Shown here: one piece after another, positions 25,480 through 33,359 of the stretch
Position numbering within the stretch: position 1 is the stretch's first letter
Layout of the letters: every line of letters starts with the position of its first letter
IMG/VR virus record: IMGVR_UViG_3300008262_002626
Location: 27,077-91,076 of that record
DNA: 64,000 bases
Source of the DNA: a virus
Direction: 5' to 3' (one strand)
Notes under the pieces: model-generated
Told to the model about the DNA's origin: nothing
Databases searched by the model: none
The model's input: the letters and a program-made list of their open reading frames with translations, nothing else
Translations under genes and position numbers: made by a program

Positions 25480-25821
25480 TTAACTCCAATCGGGCAAAGG
25501 CCCGCCGTACTTGTGGCCTTTGATCTTATGTCCGCCTACCTTAACACGGCTCTTGGGACTTTTACCAAGTTTATGACTCTTTTCGCCATCACGAGCACGT
25601 AGACCTTGACTCTTACAGCTGGACAGTTGGCTAGCACCTAATTCGTCGTCGGGCTTAGAACTTAGGCATAGTTTACGACTAGCCTTTCCTGCTTCGTCTA
25701 CATCAACTGATTTGTATTGAGGCACTGGTTCGTGCCCGCGGCTAGGACGGCTACCAGATCTTGCTGGGCGTTTAGGGTTTATACCTATAGGGTCTTCGAC
25801 TATAAATTCTTTTGCTCGCAT
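25480..25821 (-). CDS. Small basic virion-cluster protein
   Basis: A 113-residue Lys/Arg/Gly-rich protein with N-terminus MRAKEFIVEDP (capsid-targeting-like, possible cleavage after IVE). Its C-terminus KSRVKVGGHKIKGHKYGGP belongs to another module shared among phage proteins. A late promoter is eight bases upstream. It could be a DNA-associated internal head protein. Confidence 0.65.
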   Translation of the reverse strand: MRAKEFIVEDPIGINPKRPARSGSRPSRGHEPVPQYKSVDVDEAGKASRKLCLSSKPDDELGASQLSSCKSQGLRARDGEKSHKLGKSPKSRVKVGGHKIKGHKYGGPLPDWS

Positions 25822-25828
25822 AGTTATG

Positions 25829-25836
25829 TATTTATT
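25829..25836 (-). promoter_or_regulatory. T4-type late promoter
   Basis: AATAAATA on the minus strand in front of the gene starting at 25821 and of the two wall-degrading genes after it. Confidence 0.65.
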
Positions 25837-25840
25837 GTTC

Positions 25841-26659
25841 TTACTGTGCTAAGAACTCAAATACATTTAGCCATTTACGTTTGCCTATAGTTGCTTTAAG
25901 ATTAGTTAAATCTGCCTTAGTTGTGTGTCTAAAGCGGGTTTTTTCGATATCAGGCATGGGTACAAATTCTAAAGGTACACCTTCTTGCTCTGCTATCTCT
26001 TCAGCAATATCTAAGAAACTGTGGGTAAGCCCGCTACCAACATTCCAAATTCCGGACCCATTAACTTGTTTAATGAAGTCAATGTGTAGACGACAAACAT
26101 CACCAACCCAAGTCCAATCACGACGAACATGTTCAGCGTTCTCCCATACTGTTATTTTACCCTCGTTGCGAGCCTGTGTACGCCACTTATGTATTGCGTT
26201 TGCCCTACGTCCTCTAAGATGCATCCATTTTCCGTAAACATTAAAATAACGGAAACCCTGCACCATTACAGTAAGCCTTTGTTGAAACACCCAACGATCA
26301 AATAGATACTTGCTCCAAGCATAAGGAGTCTGTGGATGACAGGCAGAGTGTTCGCTAAAGTCTTTAGTATCGCCGTATACTGAACTCGAACTAGCATATT
26401 GTAGATGTGTACCATGTTTGTTGCACTCGTTGAACAACCATTGACTAAACTCGTAGTTCTGTTTCATGACTAGATCTACATCTGTACAGGTCATGTCGGC
26501 AATAGCACCTAGGTGTATAACCCAATCGTAGTGTTCTACTTCGGGTAAATTTATAGGGTCCCATTCCCAACCATCAACTTGCCAGCCTTCTTCTTGGTGG
26601 CACCAAGCCAGCATATTGCGGCCAATAAAACCCTCATGGCCGGTTATTAGTATCTTCAT
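25841..26659 (-). CDS. NAD-dependent sugar epimerase (extended SDR)
   Basis: A 272-residue Rossmann enzyme: NAD-binding GHEGFIG at residues 7-13, catalytic Ser in ASSSSVYG and YAWSK, and the FRYFNVYG segment typical of ADP-heptose 6-epimerase (HldD) and UDP-sugar epimerases. A full-length short member. Probably modifies lipopolysaccharide or capsule sugar nucleotides of the host. Substrate unresolved. Confidence 0.85.
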   Translation of the reverse strand: MKILITGHEGFIGRNMLAWCHQEEGWQVDGWEWDPINLPEVEHYDWVIHLGAIADMTCTDVDLVMKQNYEFSQWLFNECNKHGTHLQYASSSSVYGDTKDFSEHSACHPQTPYAWSKYLFDRWVFQQRLTVMVQGFRYFNVYGKWMHLRGRRANAIHKWRTQARNEGKITVWENAEHVRRDWTWVGDVCRLHIDFIKQVNGSGIWNVGSGLTHSFLDIAEEIAEQEGVPLEFVPMPDIEKTRFRHTTKADLTNLKATIGKRKWLNVFEFLAQ

Positions 26660-26667
26660 ACTGCTAT

Positions 26668-27015
26668 TTAATTCGTAGGTAGCTCTTGTAAAAAATTATA
26701 ATTTTCTACAATTAATTTTAATTTGAAATGTCTTTCTTTAATAAGATCTTCTACATATTTCTTAAGAGTCTTCATTGAAACATCTTCATTCAGCCACTCT
26801 GTTTTCCAGTCTTCTATTTGCCAGATGTTATCAATATACTGTGTTTTGATTGTACGTTCAATGGCTTTGGCGTGAGCTCTAAGTCCACCGTACAGATGCA
26901 TATTAACAATACCGCCCGCATGTGAGCAGTATTGTTTATTACGTTCTTTAGGATCCTGTGCAATGCCAAAGCCTGCACGGCCTCCTAACGATTCGATCAA
27001 ATAGAAGTAATACAT
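26668..27015 (-). CDS. GIY-YIG-like protein
   Basis: A 115-residue protein whose first half (YYFYLIESLGGRAGFGIAQ, DPKERNKQY) resembles a divergent GIY-YIG nuclease core with the second strand read as GFGIAQ, followed by a helical region. The catalytic arginine and glutamate are plausible (KERNKQ, AIERTIK). It could be a homing-type nuclease or a degenerate relative. Confidence 0.5.
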   Translation of the reverse strand: MYYFYLIESLGGRAGFGIAQDPKERNKQYCSHAGGIVNMHLYGGLRAHAKAIERTIKTQYIDNIWQIEDWKTEWLNEDVSMKTLKKYVEDLIKERHFKLKLIVENYNFLQELPTN

Positions 27016-28145
27016 TAGTCAGCCATGTCTAGCAAGTCTTGATCAAAGAATTCGATCAAACCATCAAACTGATCTAACAGGGTTGGAGCAATCTTTTCCT
27101 TGCCGCCGAAATGTTGATACAGCTGAACAAGGGCGCAAGCATAAGCGTCATCGTCCCAGTTGGCTTGATAGCCGTAACGCTTTGTAGTCCAACGACGATG
27201 TGCCTCTGTTACACTCTCTTGGAACTGTGACAGATTACCAAACAGGTTCTGCACTAGAGCCGCAAGCTCTTCTAGGAACTTAGGTGTGAGTTTAATCTTT
27301 GCACTGTCAGACTGACGAATTAAATCACGGAAGGCAAAAAACAAACTAACGTGAACATTTTCATAATGGAAGTATTTGTCATGCCATCCACAGGCAACAC
27401 TAATTTCTTCTGTATTAAGAGTCTTAAATGTTGCGATGTTAGTAAAGGTGCCTGGATACTTGCTTAGGTCACTGTCTACTTCAACAGGGAAGCAATTATG
27501 CTTTTCTGCTGTAGCAACTTTCTTTTCAAGTTCAACATCGTCCTTATCACTCTTATCCTTGTCAATACGAATAGCAAAAACGCCATTACGGAGATCTTGA
27601 TAAGCACTCTGTTTCTTTTTACCTTTGCCGTTAAGGATACCAAACGCCTTACGAGCATAAGCAAGGTTGTCCGTTTCTATATACATAAACGGATATTTAA
27701 ATGTGCGCCAGTTAGTGTGTCCAGGGACTAGTCCTGCATCAATTAAGGCCGCAACGGTACTGACAGAATGTTGTGCGTCAATACTGATGAATTTGCCTTT
27801 GCTTGTTTTGATACAGATAACTGGCTGTAGTAGGGCAGGGTCAAAGACATCAGGATTAGCGATCGTTTTAGCACAATGCTTCTCGTCTAACTCGCGCTGA
27901 ATATCCTCTTCGATATCTAGCACAACTAATTCTTCATTAGTGATTTTTGGAAAACGAGTCATGTCAAAAGTTTTATTTTGGGCCAGCCATGCCTTGATGG
28001 TCTTTTTCCAAACTGCACTCTTGTTTAGTTTATCAACTCGATCCTGTAGGTTAACAACCTTAGCAGATCCACGTTTGAGTGGATTGATTTTAACCATCGG
28101 ATTTGGTTTACGAACTACATCTTCGTATTTGAGTTTAAATGCCAT
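27015..28145 (-). CDS. ParB/Srx-like or DGQHR-type protein, unknown role
   Basis: A 376-residue protein. The segment FISIDAQHSVSTVAALIDAG (residues about 118-137) resembles the ParB/sulfiredoxin or DGQHR nucleotide-binding/hydrolase motif. The rest is helical with no further recognisable domain. It overlaps the next gene by one base. The call rests on one motif only. Confidence 0.5.
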   Translation of the reverse strand: MAFKLKYEDVVRKPNPMVKINPLKRGSAKVVNLQDRVDKLNKSAVWKKTIKAWLAQNKTFDMTRFPKITNEELVVLDIEEDIQRELDEKHCAKTIANPDVFDPALLQPVICIKTSKGKFISIDAQHSVSTVAALIDAGLVPGHTNWRTFKYPFMYIETDNLAYARKAFGILNGKGKKKQSAYQDLRNGVFAIRIDKDKSDKDDVELEKKVATAEKHNCFPVEVDSDLSKYPGTFTNIATFKTLNTEEISVACGWHDKYFHYENVHVSLFFAFRDLIRQSDSAKIKLTPKFLEELAALVQNLFGNLSQFQESVTEAHRRWTTKRYGYQANWDDDAYACALVQLYQHFGGKEKIAPTLLDQFDGLIEFFDQDLLDMAD

Positions 28146-28199
28146 TGTGTGCCTTTCTGTGTTTATGTGCCTTTATTATATTCTCGTTTATGCAAACTG

Positions 28200-28430
28200 T
28201 CAAAAACTATTCCGATTATAGACAACTGGCATCTCACAAACATACTGCCTATTAACAGTATGTTTAATAAGATTACAGTCTCCGCCTGTGACTGCAGAAC
28301 CTGCATGGTCACCTATGCCTTTACCCGTTACGGCGTATGAACCTATACTAGCCGCAGTATAAACAGCACAACCGTTTAACGAGATTCCGGCAATGGCGAG
28401 AATCGCGATAAGAAGGCTTCTTGTCTGCAT
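28200..28430 (-). CDS. Small lipoprotein
   Basis: A 76-residue product started at MQTRSLLIAILAIAGISLNG, with lipobox LNGC. The mature part AVTGKGIGDHAGSAVTGGDC matches a recurrent small lipoprotein family with a conserved DH and two cysteines. Its start lies inside the 3' end of the preceding gene. Possibly involved in envelope immunity or lysis. Confidence 0.65.
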   Translation of the reverse strand: MQTRSLLIAILAIAGISLNGCAVYTAASIGSYAVTGKGIGDHAGSAVTGGDCNLIKHTVNRQYVCEMPVVYNRNSF

Positions 28431-28558
28431 GAGTATTCTTGTAGAGTCTTGATATTGAAGTATTCTACCCAAGGGTCGTTTTCTTCACTTTTATTGAATA
28501 CGGCTTTGATCTTAAATATCGTGCCATTGCCGCCGCTGTATAAATCGTTTAACTTCAC
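28376..28558 (-). CDS. Small conserved protein
   Basis: A 60-residue protein (MKLNDLYSGGNGTIFKI..., then WVEYFNIKT and a C-terminal EAFLSRFSPLP) resembling a small T4-like phage family. It overlaps the lipoprotein start by 55 bases and the upstream gene by four bases. Confidence 0.6.
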   Translation of the reverse strand: MKLNDLYSGGNGTIFKIKAVFNKSEENDPWVEYFNIKTLQEYSCRQEAFLSRFSPLPESR

Positions 28559-28845
28559 ATTAGCATCCTTATTAATCCAATGGTATCAATAGTAGTCAGC
28601 AAGAGGTAGTTAGCCAACATGCCAAATGATTTCCTAGTATAACTAGCCCAGCCATACATAGCACAGCCAAAGATCCAGATAGGATATAGGACAAGTAAGG
28701 GAGGATTGGGAACTGTAAGAGCCATCGTAATGCTACATCCAATCGATATCGCCCAAGCCAGTACCTCAACAACGAAACGAAACGGATTTGATTGCCAGTC
28801 ATCTTTTATCCATTCTAGTGTAGGTTTAAAAAAAGTATCTATCAT
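28555..28845 (-). CDS. Conserved membrane protein
   Basis: A 96-residue product started at MIDTFFKPTLEW. It has two or three hydrophobic helices (FVVEVLAWAISIGC, LLVLYPIWIFGCAMYGW). The pattern matches a conserved membrane protein of T4-like cyanophages. Function unknown. Confidence 0.7.
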   Translation of the reverse strand: MIDTFFKPTLEWIKDDWQSNPFRFVVEVLAWAISIGCSITMALTVPNPPLLVLYPIWIFGCAMYGWASYTRKSFGMLANYLLLTTIDTIGLIRMLM

Positions 28846-28892
28846 AAGTTTATTATATAACATCTTAACTAAAATGTCAAGACATAAAATGA

Positions 28893-28916
28893 AAAAGCCC
28901 ACCGAAGTGGGCTTTT
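28893..28916 (-). terminator. Intrinsic terminator (bidirectional)
   Basis: 10-bp stem AAAAGCCCAC/GTGGGCTTTT with a CGAA loop and U-tracts on either strand, located just after the gene ending at 28940. It also faces the divergent leader of the membrane protein gene. Confidence 0.9.
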
Positions 28917-28939
28917 GGATAGGCCTATCCTCTGATTAA

Positions 28940-29212
28940 TTAGAGGGTGATACCCATTGCCTTAGCCTTGTAGCCAAGTGCAACGATTTCACGTGATGGC
29001 TTACCCATAACATACTCAGTTACTGTAACGCCATTACCTGCTGTACGGCTATTAGCATAGACAGCATAACCGTTTGAACGGATGCGGCTTGCTTCAGCGG
29101 CTAGGTTCTTTACACCAAAACGCTTAGAAGCCTGAGCGGCTGTTAGTGCTTCGCCATTGTAAAGTGCGTTAAAAACTTTGTATGTCTTTGTCTCTGGGTT
29201 AAAAAATTTCAT
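28940..29212 (-). CDS. Small winged-helix-like protein
   Basis: A 90-residue protein with TAAQASKRFGVKNLAAEASR, a helix-turn-helix-like segment, and a C-terminal wing-like strand. A monocistronic unit ended by a strong terminator, so probably well expressed. Conserved in T4-like marine phages, likely DNA binding. Confidence 0.7.
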   Translation of the reverse strand: MKFFNPETKTYKVFNALYNGEALTAAQASKRFGVKNLAAEASRIRSNGYAVYANSRTAGNGVTVTEYVMGKPSREIVALGYKAKAMGITL

Positions 29213-29282
29213 ATCATTTCCTCTTTTAGATTATGCTGTAATTAAACAGCTAGTATTAGTTTATAATAATCTGTAATCTAAA

Positions 29283-29651
29283 TCAAGCTGTTTGGTTAGA
29301 TATGTGTTGTTTTTCCAGCCAAAAACTTTTGCCAGGGAATCTTGATTTGGCTACGAGGAAAGCATCTTCAATGCTAGATCCCTGTGCTATAAATTGATTA
29401 TCATCAAGCCCAAAAAGATAAACATTTGAGTTGATGACTTCTGCGCGAACTTTAACACCTTCTGCAATTTTCACAGCGTCTTCGGAATTAAATCCAGCTT
29501 GCTCAGCTTCGTTAATCTTTTGGATCTTTTTAAGAGAATCAATTACCTGTTCTGGATTTTCGCTTAGATGGTATAGCATAATTGCTCCGCGAGTTCGCCA
29601 GCCAATCCACGCTCCAACAAGTCCTGCAACAATGTAACCAAAGTATTCCAT
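29283..29651 (-). CDS. Membrane-anchored conserved protein
   Basis: A 122-residue protein with one N-terminal transmembrane helix (YFGYIVAGLVGAWIGW), a helical stalk (LSENPEQVIDSLKKIQKINE) and a small C-terminal domain. Conserved in T4-like phages, function unknown. Confidence 0.65.
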   Translation of the reverse strand: MEYFGYIVAGLVGAWIGWRTRGAIMLYHLSENPEQVIDSLKKIQKINEAEQAGFNSEDAVKIAEGVKVRAEVINSNVYLFGLDDNQFIAQGSSIEDAFLVAKSRFPGKSFWLEKQHISNQTA

Positions 29652-29672
29652 AGAATGCTCCTGTTTGATTTG

Positions 29673-30002
29673 TTATTTAATCAATTCCAAGTTCAAAATC
29701 TTAGCTACCCTGGCACCCACGTCTTCTCCACTGGGGATAACATAAGTTTGAGTATCGTGCATGTCTTTACGCTGATCATATCTGCGTACATTTAGGATGC
29801 GGCCGCCTACTGCTGATGTAAGCTCAAAACTAATACGATCCTCGCCCTCGGCCCGACCCTTTTCGATTGCCATTGCTGTTCCCACCTGTAATCCCCTATG
29901 TGCTTTCGTTTTGTTAACGTAAATGTCTTCTTCGTATTTTTGGCTATTGTCCCACATGTTGCGAACTTTGCCGTATAGCCATCGATCAAACCATGTTGTC
30001 AT
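29673..30002 (-). CDS. Conserved protein
   Basis: A 109-residue product started at MTTWFDRWLYGKVRNMW, overlapping the upstream gene by 17 bases. Mixed alpha/beta, with the segment GRILNVRRYDQRKDM. No recognised domain. Confidence 0.6.
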   Translation of the reverse strand: MTTWFDRWLYGKVRNMWDNSQKYEEDIYVNKTKAHRGLQVGTAMAIEKGRAEGEDRISFELTSAVGGRILNVRRYDQRKDMHDTQTYVIPSGEDVGARVAKILNLELIK

Positions 30003-30192
30003 CAGGTTCTCCCACAGGTTTTTCGATTCCAATCTTGCCACGACCTGCGGCTATATTGGCCAAGATTTGTGTTTTTTGTTCTGCCCATGCTTGTTCGCTT
30101 AGGGTATGTAAGCCTAAACATTTTCCTGTTGGGCTACGGCCACAGCCGCAACGTCCAAACTCTTCAGAATCTTCAGTTACTCGTACTTGCAT
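29986..30192 (-). CDS. Small CDGSH-like cysteine protein
   Basis: A 68-residue protein whose segment CGCGRSPTGKCLGLH (residues about 15-29) follows the CxC...S...C..H spacing of CDGSH iron-sulfur proteins, with GL instead of GS before the histidine. Probably binds a metal or [2Fe-2S] cluster. Confidence 0.6.
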   Translation of the reverse strand: MQVRVTEDSEEFGRCGCGRSPTGKCLGLHTLSEQAWAEQKTQILANIAAGRGKIGIEKPVGEPDDNMV

Positions 30193-30655
30193 TCTTTGTC
30201 TCCTTGGTAAGTTCGCAAATCATTATAAATTTTTCAAAGGCCTTACGCACGACTGGATTAGTCAACAGATGTTCTGCTTCAGTCATCATAGCCTTAACTC
30301 CTGCTTCGGCAGCTTCTCTATATGAACAATATTCTAGTGCATATACTTCTTTTCCCATGGCCTTACTAAAGTTTTCCCAGGCAAGACGTTGCTCGTTTGT
30401 GAGTTGTTTACGATCACGTTCTGGAACACGAAGTTTACTAGTTTCCATAATATGTTTGCTGATAGCATCTTCGGCAACACGGCCGGCTGCAATCATAGCC
30501 ACATAGTTTGGATCAACATTGAACCTACGACTTGAGCCACCGGGGTAGACCATAACCAGATGGTTTCCTTTTGGAAAAGCATCGAGAAAGTCACTATCGT
30601 ATTCCTGTACAGGAACATAGCGTCGGCCTTTCTTTTCGTAATAAATTTTTTTCAT
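30173..30655 (-). CDS. Conserved T4-like marine phage protein
   Basis: A 160-residue product started at MKKIYYEKKGRRYVPVQEYD, a start I recognise from a conserved family (followed by DAFPKGNHLVMVYPGG). Basic N-terminus and helical C-terminus. Function unknown. Confidence 0.75.
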   Translation of the reverse strand: MKKIYYEKKGRRYVPVQEYDSDFLDAFPKGNHLVMVYPGGSSRRFNVDPNYVAMIAAGRVAEDAISKHIMETSKLRVPERDRKQLTNEQRLAWENFSKAMGKEVYALEYCSYREAAEAGVKAMMTEAEHLLTNPVVRKAFEKFIMICELTKETKNASTSN

Positions 30656-30909
30656 TACAAACCTTTTGAACGTCTTTCTTCTATAGTCTGGCAATGGATG
30701 CAGAGTTGCACTCCTGGGATTGCCTTCTGTCGAGCTTCGGGTATATCTTCTCCACATTCAGCACATTCACTAAGACTTACAAACTTACGCTGTTCTGCAA
30801 GTTTTCTTTGAACATCGCCGATGGCGTTTAAGTGCATGTGGATACTTTGAAGTTGAGCCATTTCGGCTTCTTCTTCATTATTGTATTCAAAATCATTAAT
30901 ATCATTCAT
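30655..30909 (-). CDS. TraR/DksA-type zinc-finger protein
   Basis: An 84-residue protein with the DksA-family C4 zinc finger: CAECGEDIPEAR ... LCIHCQ (residues about 49-73). By analogy it could bind the secondary channel of host RNA polymerase and modulate transcription. The N-terminal helix is short and acidic, as in TraR. Confidence 0.85.
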   Translation of the reverse strand: MNDINDFEYNNEEEAEMAQLQSIHMHLNAIGDVQRKLAEQRKFVSLSECAECGEDIPEARQKAIPGVQLCIHCQTIEERRSKGL

Positions 30910-30939
30910 GCCTAATTATAGCACCTAGTGACATTTCAG

Positions 30940-31311
30940 TCAACCTGTGTACCATCCTCGCAGAACATATTCTGTCCACCGTTTGGGCGTTATGTGTGCT
31001 GTGATGACAACTTGATATCCGTATGAAATTGGATCTGCATTGATATGATAGGTCGGATCTTTAGAGTTAGCCATTACCCATTTGCCATGATCTGTTTGTT
31101 GCCATTCGTAGATTGGGTGGGCCATGTATATCTCTGGATCTTCTACATCGCCTAAAACAAATTTGTGAACAACTCGGCGTTCATATACGTGATCGTCATA
31201 TACTTGATACTTTTGGGTTTTCTTTGTTGTATCCATGCCTAGCTGTTTACTCACCTGTTCTCGTAGATTTTCATCCAGCCCAGGCCATCGTACCTTTGAA
31301 CTTATCGCCAT
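30940..31311 (-). CDS. Hypothetical protein
   Basis: A 123-residue protein starting MAISSKVRWPGLDENLREQV, overlapping the end of the nucleotidase gene by 41 bases. Trp/Tyr-rich beta C-terminus. No recognised family. Confidence 0.6.
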   Translation of the reverse strand: MAISSKVRWPGLDENLREQVSKQLGMDTTKKTQKYQVYDDHVYERRVVHKFVLGDVEDPEIYMAHPIYEWQQTDHGKWVMANSKDPTYHINADPISYGYQVVITAHITPKRWTEYVLRGWYTG

Positions 31312-31798
31312 TAAAAATTTCCTCTAACCAAGGTCTACACTTTTCCCATGTAGTGTATTCGTGTGCTAGGCCTCCAGCACTACGCCATTCTGAACAATTA
31401 CTGTGTCTATCATCAATTAGGATATCTCCTACTTCGCAATGGCGCCACTTATCGTGACTATACGGGCCAAAGAATACAGGAGTACCTTTGAAGTATTCAT
31501 CTGCCCACCACACCTTATCCTGCGAAGCCCAAGGCATAGAGTTGTCATGCGGTAGTGCTGTTAAAAAGAACAGACCTTCTGCTTGGCCTTCTTCTACTAA
31601 AGACTTGCAGTAATTGTAGAGTTCATAGGCACCTGGTTTCAAAGGTAGCTCGCGATAGAAACGGCTGTACTGTTTAATCTTGTTCCATTCGTGTTGTGGA
31701 ATACGTTCACCCTCTTTGTTCCAGCGGCGCTTGAGGAATATCTGTGCGGCCTCGTGCCAGTCTGCAACAACATCGTCCATATCTAAATAAATCTTCAT
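31271..31798 (-). CDS. HAD-family 5'-nucleotidase-like protein
   Basis: A 175-residue protein with the HAD motifs of the 5'(3')-deoxyribonucleotidase type: YLDMDDVVADW (nucleophile), FLTALP (motif II) and ILIDDRHSNCSEW (motif IV). It probably removes phosphate from nucleotides and so links to nucleotide recycling. Confidence 0.8.
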   Translation of the reverse strand: MKIYLDMDDVVADWHEAAQIFLKRRWNKEGERIPQHEWNKIKQYSRFYRELPLKPGAYELYNYCKSLVEEGQAEGLFFLTALPHDNSMPWASQDKVWWADEYFKGTPVFFGPYSHDKWRHCEVGDILIDDRHSNCSEWRSAGGLAHEYTTWEKCRPWLEEIFNGDKFKGTMAWAG

Positions 31799-32040
31799 TC
31801 TTCTGCCTTTAACATATCAAACACTGTACCGTATTCTACTATAGGTTCCATGTGAAAGCCTGTACCCCATACTGCCCAGTACTTACGCTTATACACTTTC
31901 TTACCCCAGACATATCGACCACCGACTGTCTTAACTGGCCATAAAGCATAAACTTCGCGCCACGGATAGCAATCTGCTCCGTTAAATATTCGTTGCGTTA
32001 TTATCATAGGTGTAAATGTATCTTTGCCAAACTTTTCCAT
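31795..32040 (-). CDS. Hypothetical protein
   Basis: An 81-residue basic, aromatic-rich protein (MEKFGKDTFTPMIITQRIFN...), overlapping its downstream partner by four bases. No recognised motif. Confidence 0.6.
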   Translation of the reverse strand: MEKFGKDTFTPMIITQRIFNGADCYPWREVYALWPVKTVGGRYVWGKKVYKRKYWAVWGTGFHMEPIVEYGTVFDMLKAEE

Positions 32041-32041
32041 A

Positions 32042-32683
32042 CTACTTTGATAAATTATCTTTTAGAATTCTCTGTATCGTTTTTGCTGTTTCGATTTGAG
32101 AAAGAGGCCCCGGGTGCCGATCGTTTTTACATTCATCGATACAACTAATTCCATCTGTATAGAGATTGTCAATCGGTCCAATAAAGTCAGGCCTGTGTTC
32201 TGATAGCTCGTGTGGGAAAGCTGGGAAATGTATATATTTTAAATTTAAACTCTTAAGATATAAATCAGCATGGTGCATGTACAACCAACTCTTTATTATA
32301 CTGTCCACTGGTTCGACTCTAGATAACCATTCGGCAATGTATCCAGACCTTGCCGACATCCAAACTCCTAGTTGCCGGTAAGGTTTTATTTTTTTAGTAC
32401 CAGATATAAAATGCATGTCTCGATTAGGTAAACTCCACATAACGACTACAAAATCGTTAGGTTGAAAATCAAAATTTAATATATGATACAATATTTCAAT
32501 ATTACTTGATCCAGGTACGCCTTTGTTCACTGCTTCAACATTTAGCAATTTTCCTAATTCAAATGGCCAAGATTGTTTAGCAGGCTTTGAACTTATTTTA
32601 GTCGTGTTGTTACCGGTCTTACATCCTGGAAGACCCGACCCGTATGTAAATGAACAGCCAAAGGCAACAACTCTATTAATCAT
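32042..32683 (-). CDS. SGNH/GDSL-like hydrolase
   Basis: A 213-residue protein started at MINRVVAFGCSFTYGSG, block I of the SGNH fold with Ser as nucleophile. A C-terminal DRHPGPLSQ gives the Asp-His pair. Probably an esterase or deacetylase acting on glycans or lipids, target unknown. Confidence 0.65.
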   Translation of the reverse strand: MINRVVAFGCSFTYGSGLPGCKTGNNTTKISSKPAKQSWPFELGKLLNVEAVNKGVPGSSNIEILYHILNFDFQPNDFVVVMWSLPNRDMHFISGTKKIKPYRQLGVWMSARSGYIAEWLSRVEPVDSIIKSWLYMHHADLYLKSLNLKYIHFPAFPHELSEHRPDFIGPIDNLYTDGISCIDECKNDRHPGPLSQIETAKTIQRILKDNLSK

Positions 32684-32940
32684 TTCCAATACTTTATTTT
32701 GAACAGCATAAACTTCTTTGGATTCTTTATAGTATAATCAGCCGTGTAATTTCCTGTGCCATCTATAGCCATGGCAAATCCATACTTTTCTTCTGCCCAA
32801 TAATGTATGCTAGGACGACTCATGCTGAAGTCTCCTTTATATTCTTCCATGTACTCTTGACGCATCCTACGGATAGCATCAAAGTATCTTTCACGTTCTG
32901 CTTTGTCCTGCATATCCCATGCTCGGTATTCGTAGACCAT
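32680..32940 (-). CDS. Small protein of the W-F-x-L-R-W tail family
   Basis: An 86-residue product started at MVYEYRAWDMQDKAERERY. Its C-terminus KFMLFKIKYW is one instance of a recurring terminal motif (see findings). Function unknown. Confidence 0.6.
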   Translation of the reverse strand: MVYEYRAWDMQDKAERERYFDAIRRMRQEYMEEYKGDFSMSRPSIHYWAEEKYGFAMAIDGTGNYTADYTIKNPKKFMLFKIKYWK

Positions 32941-32946
32941 TCCCAT

Positions 32947-33168
32947 TTAAAAATACTCGTCTGGTTCTGCAAAGTAATCCCAACCTTGACCGCCTAGAGC
33001 TTTCCACATATCCCATCTAGCTTCTTCATCTTTGCACTTCTGTGGCATCTGGTCACTGCCTACTACTGCTTCACATTGAGCACAAAAATAGTTCATACCG
33101 AATGTAGGTTCATCGTAATAGGCAACTCCGCCACAGGGCAGTACCATGTAATCAGTAAAATCTTTCAT
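32947..33168 (-). CDS. Small zinc-binding-like protein
   Basis: A 73-residue product started at MKDFTDYMVLPCGGVAYYDE. It has a Cys-Gly pair, FCAQC and QKC, an arrangement likely to bind zinc. Acidic C-terminus. Confidence 0.6.
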   Translation of the reverse strand: MKDFTDYMVLPCGGVAYYDEPTFGMNYFCAQCEAVVGSDQMPQKCKDEEARWDMWKALGGQGWDYFAEPDEYF

Positions 33169-33359
33169 GACCACCTCATAACAAACCACATGGCTTTCTT
33201 TTCGTCATTAAAAGTTAATCCTTTGCTACCCGTAAAGGCTGTAACCCCATACTCCTGTTCAAGCCAGTCATAGATATTATCAATATCCTGTTCCCACTTT
33301 ATATGATCGTAAAAATAATCAATAAGTTTATCCCAGTACAGCTCTTTGTCTACTGTCAT
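33165..33359 (-). CDS. Small protein of the W-F-x-L-R-W tail family
   Basis: A 64-residue product started at MTVDKELYWDKLI, ending KKAMWFVMRWS. Acidic and aromatic-rich. Confidence 0.6.
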   Translation of the reverse strand: MTVDKELYWDKLIDYFYDHIKWEQDIDNIYDWLEQEYGVTAFTGSKGLTFNDEKKAMWFVMRWS

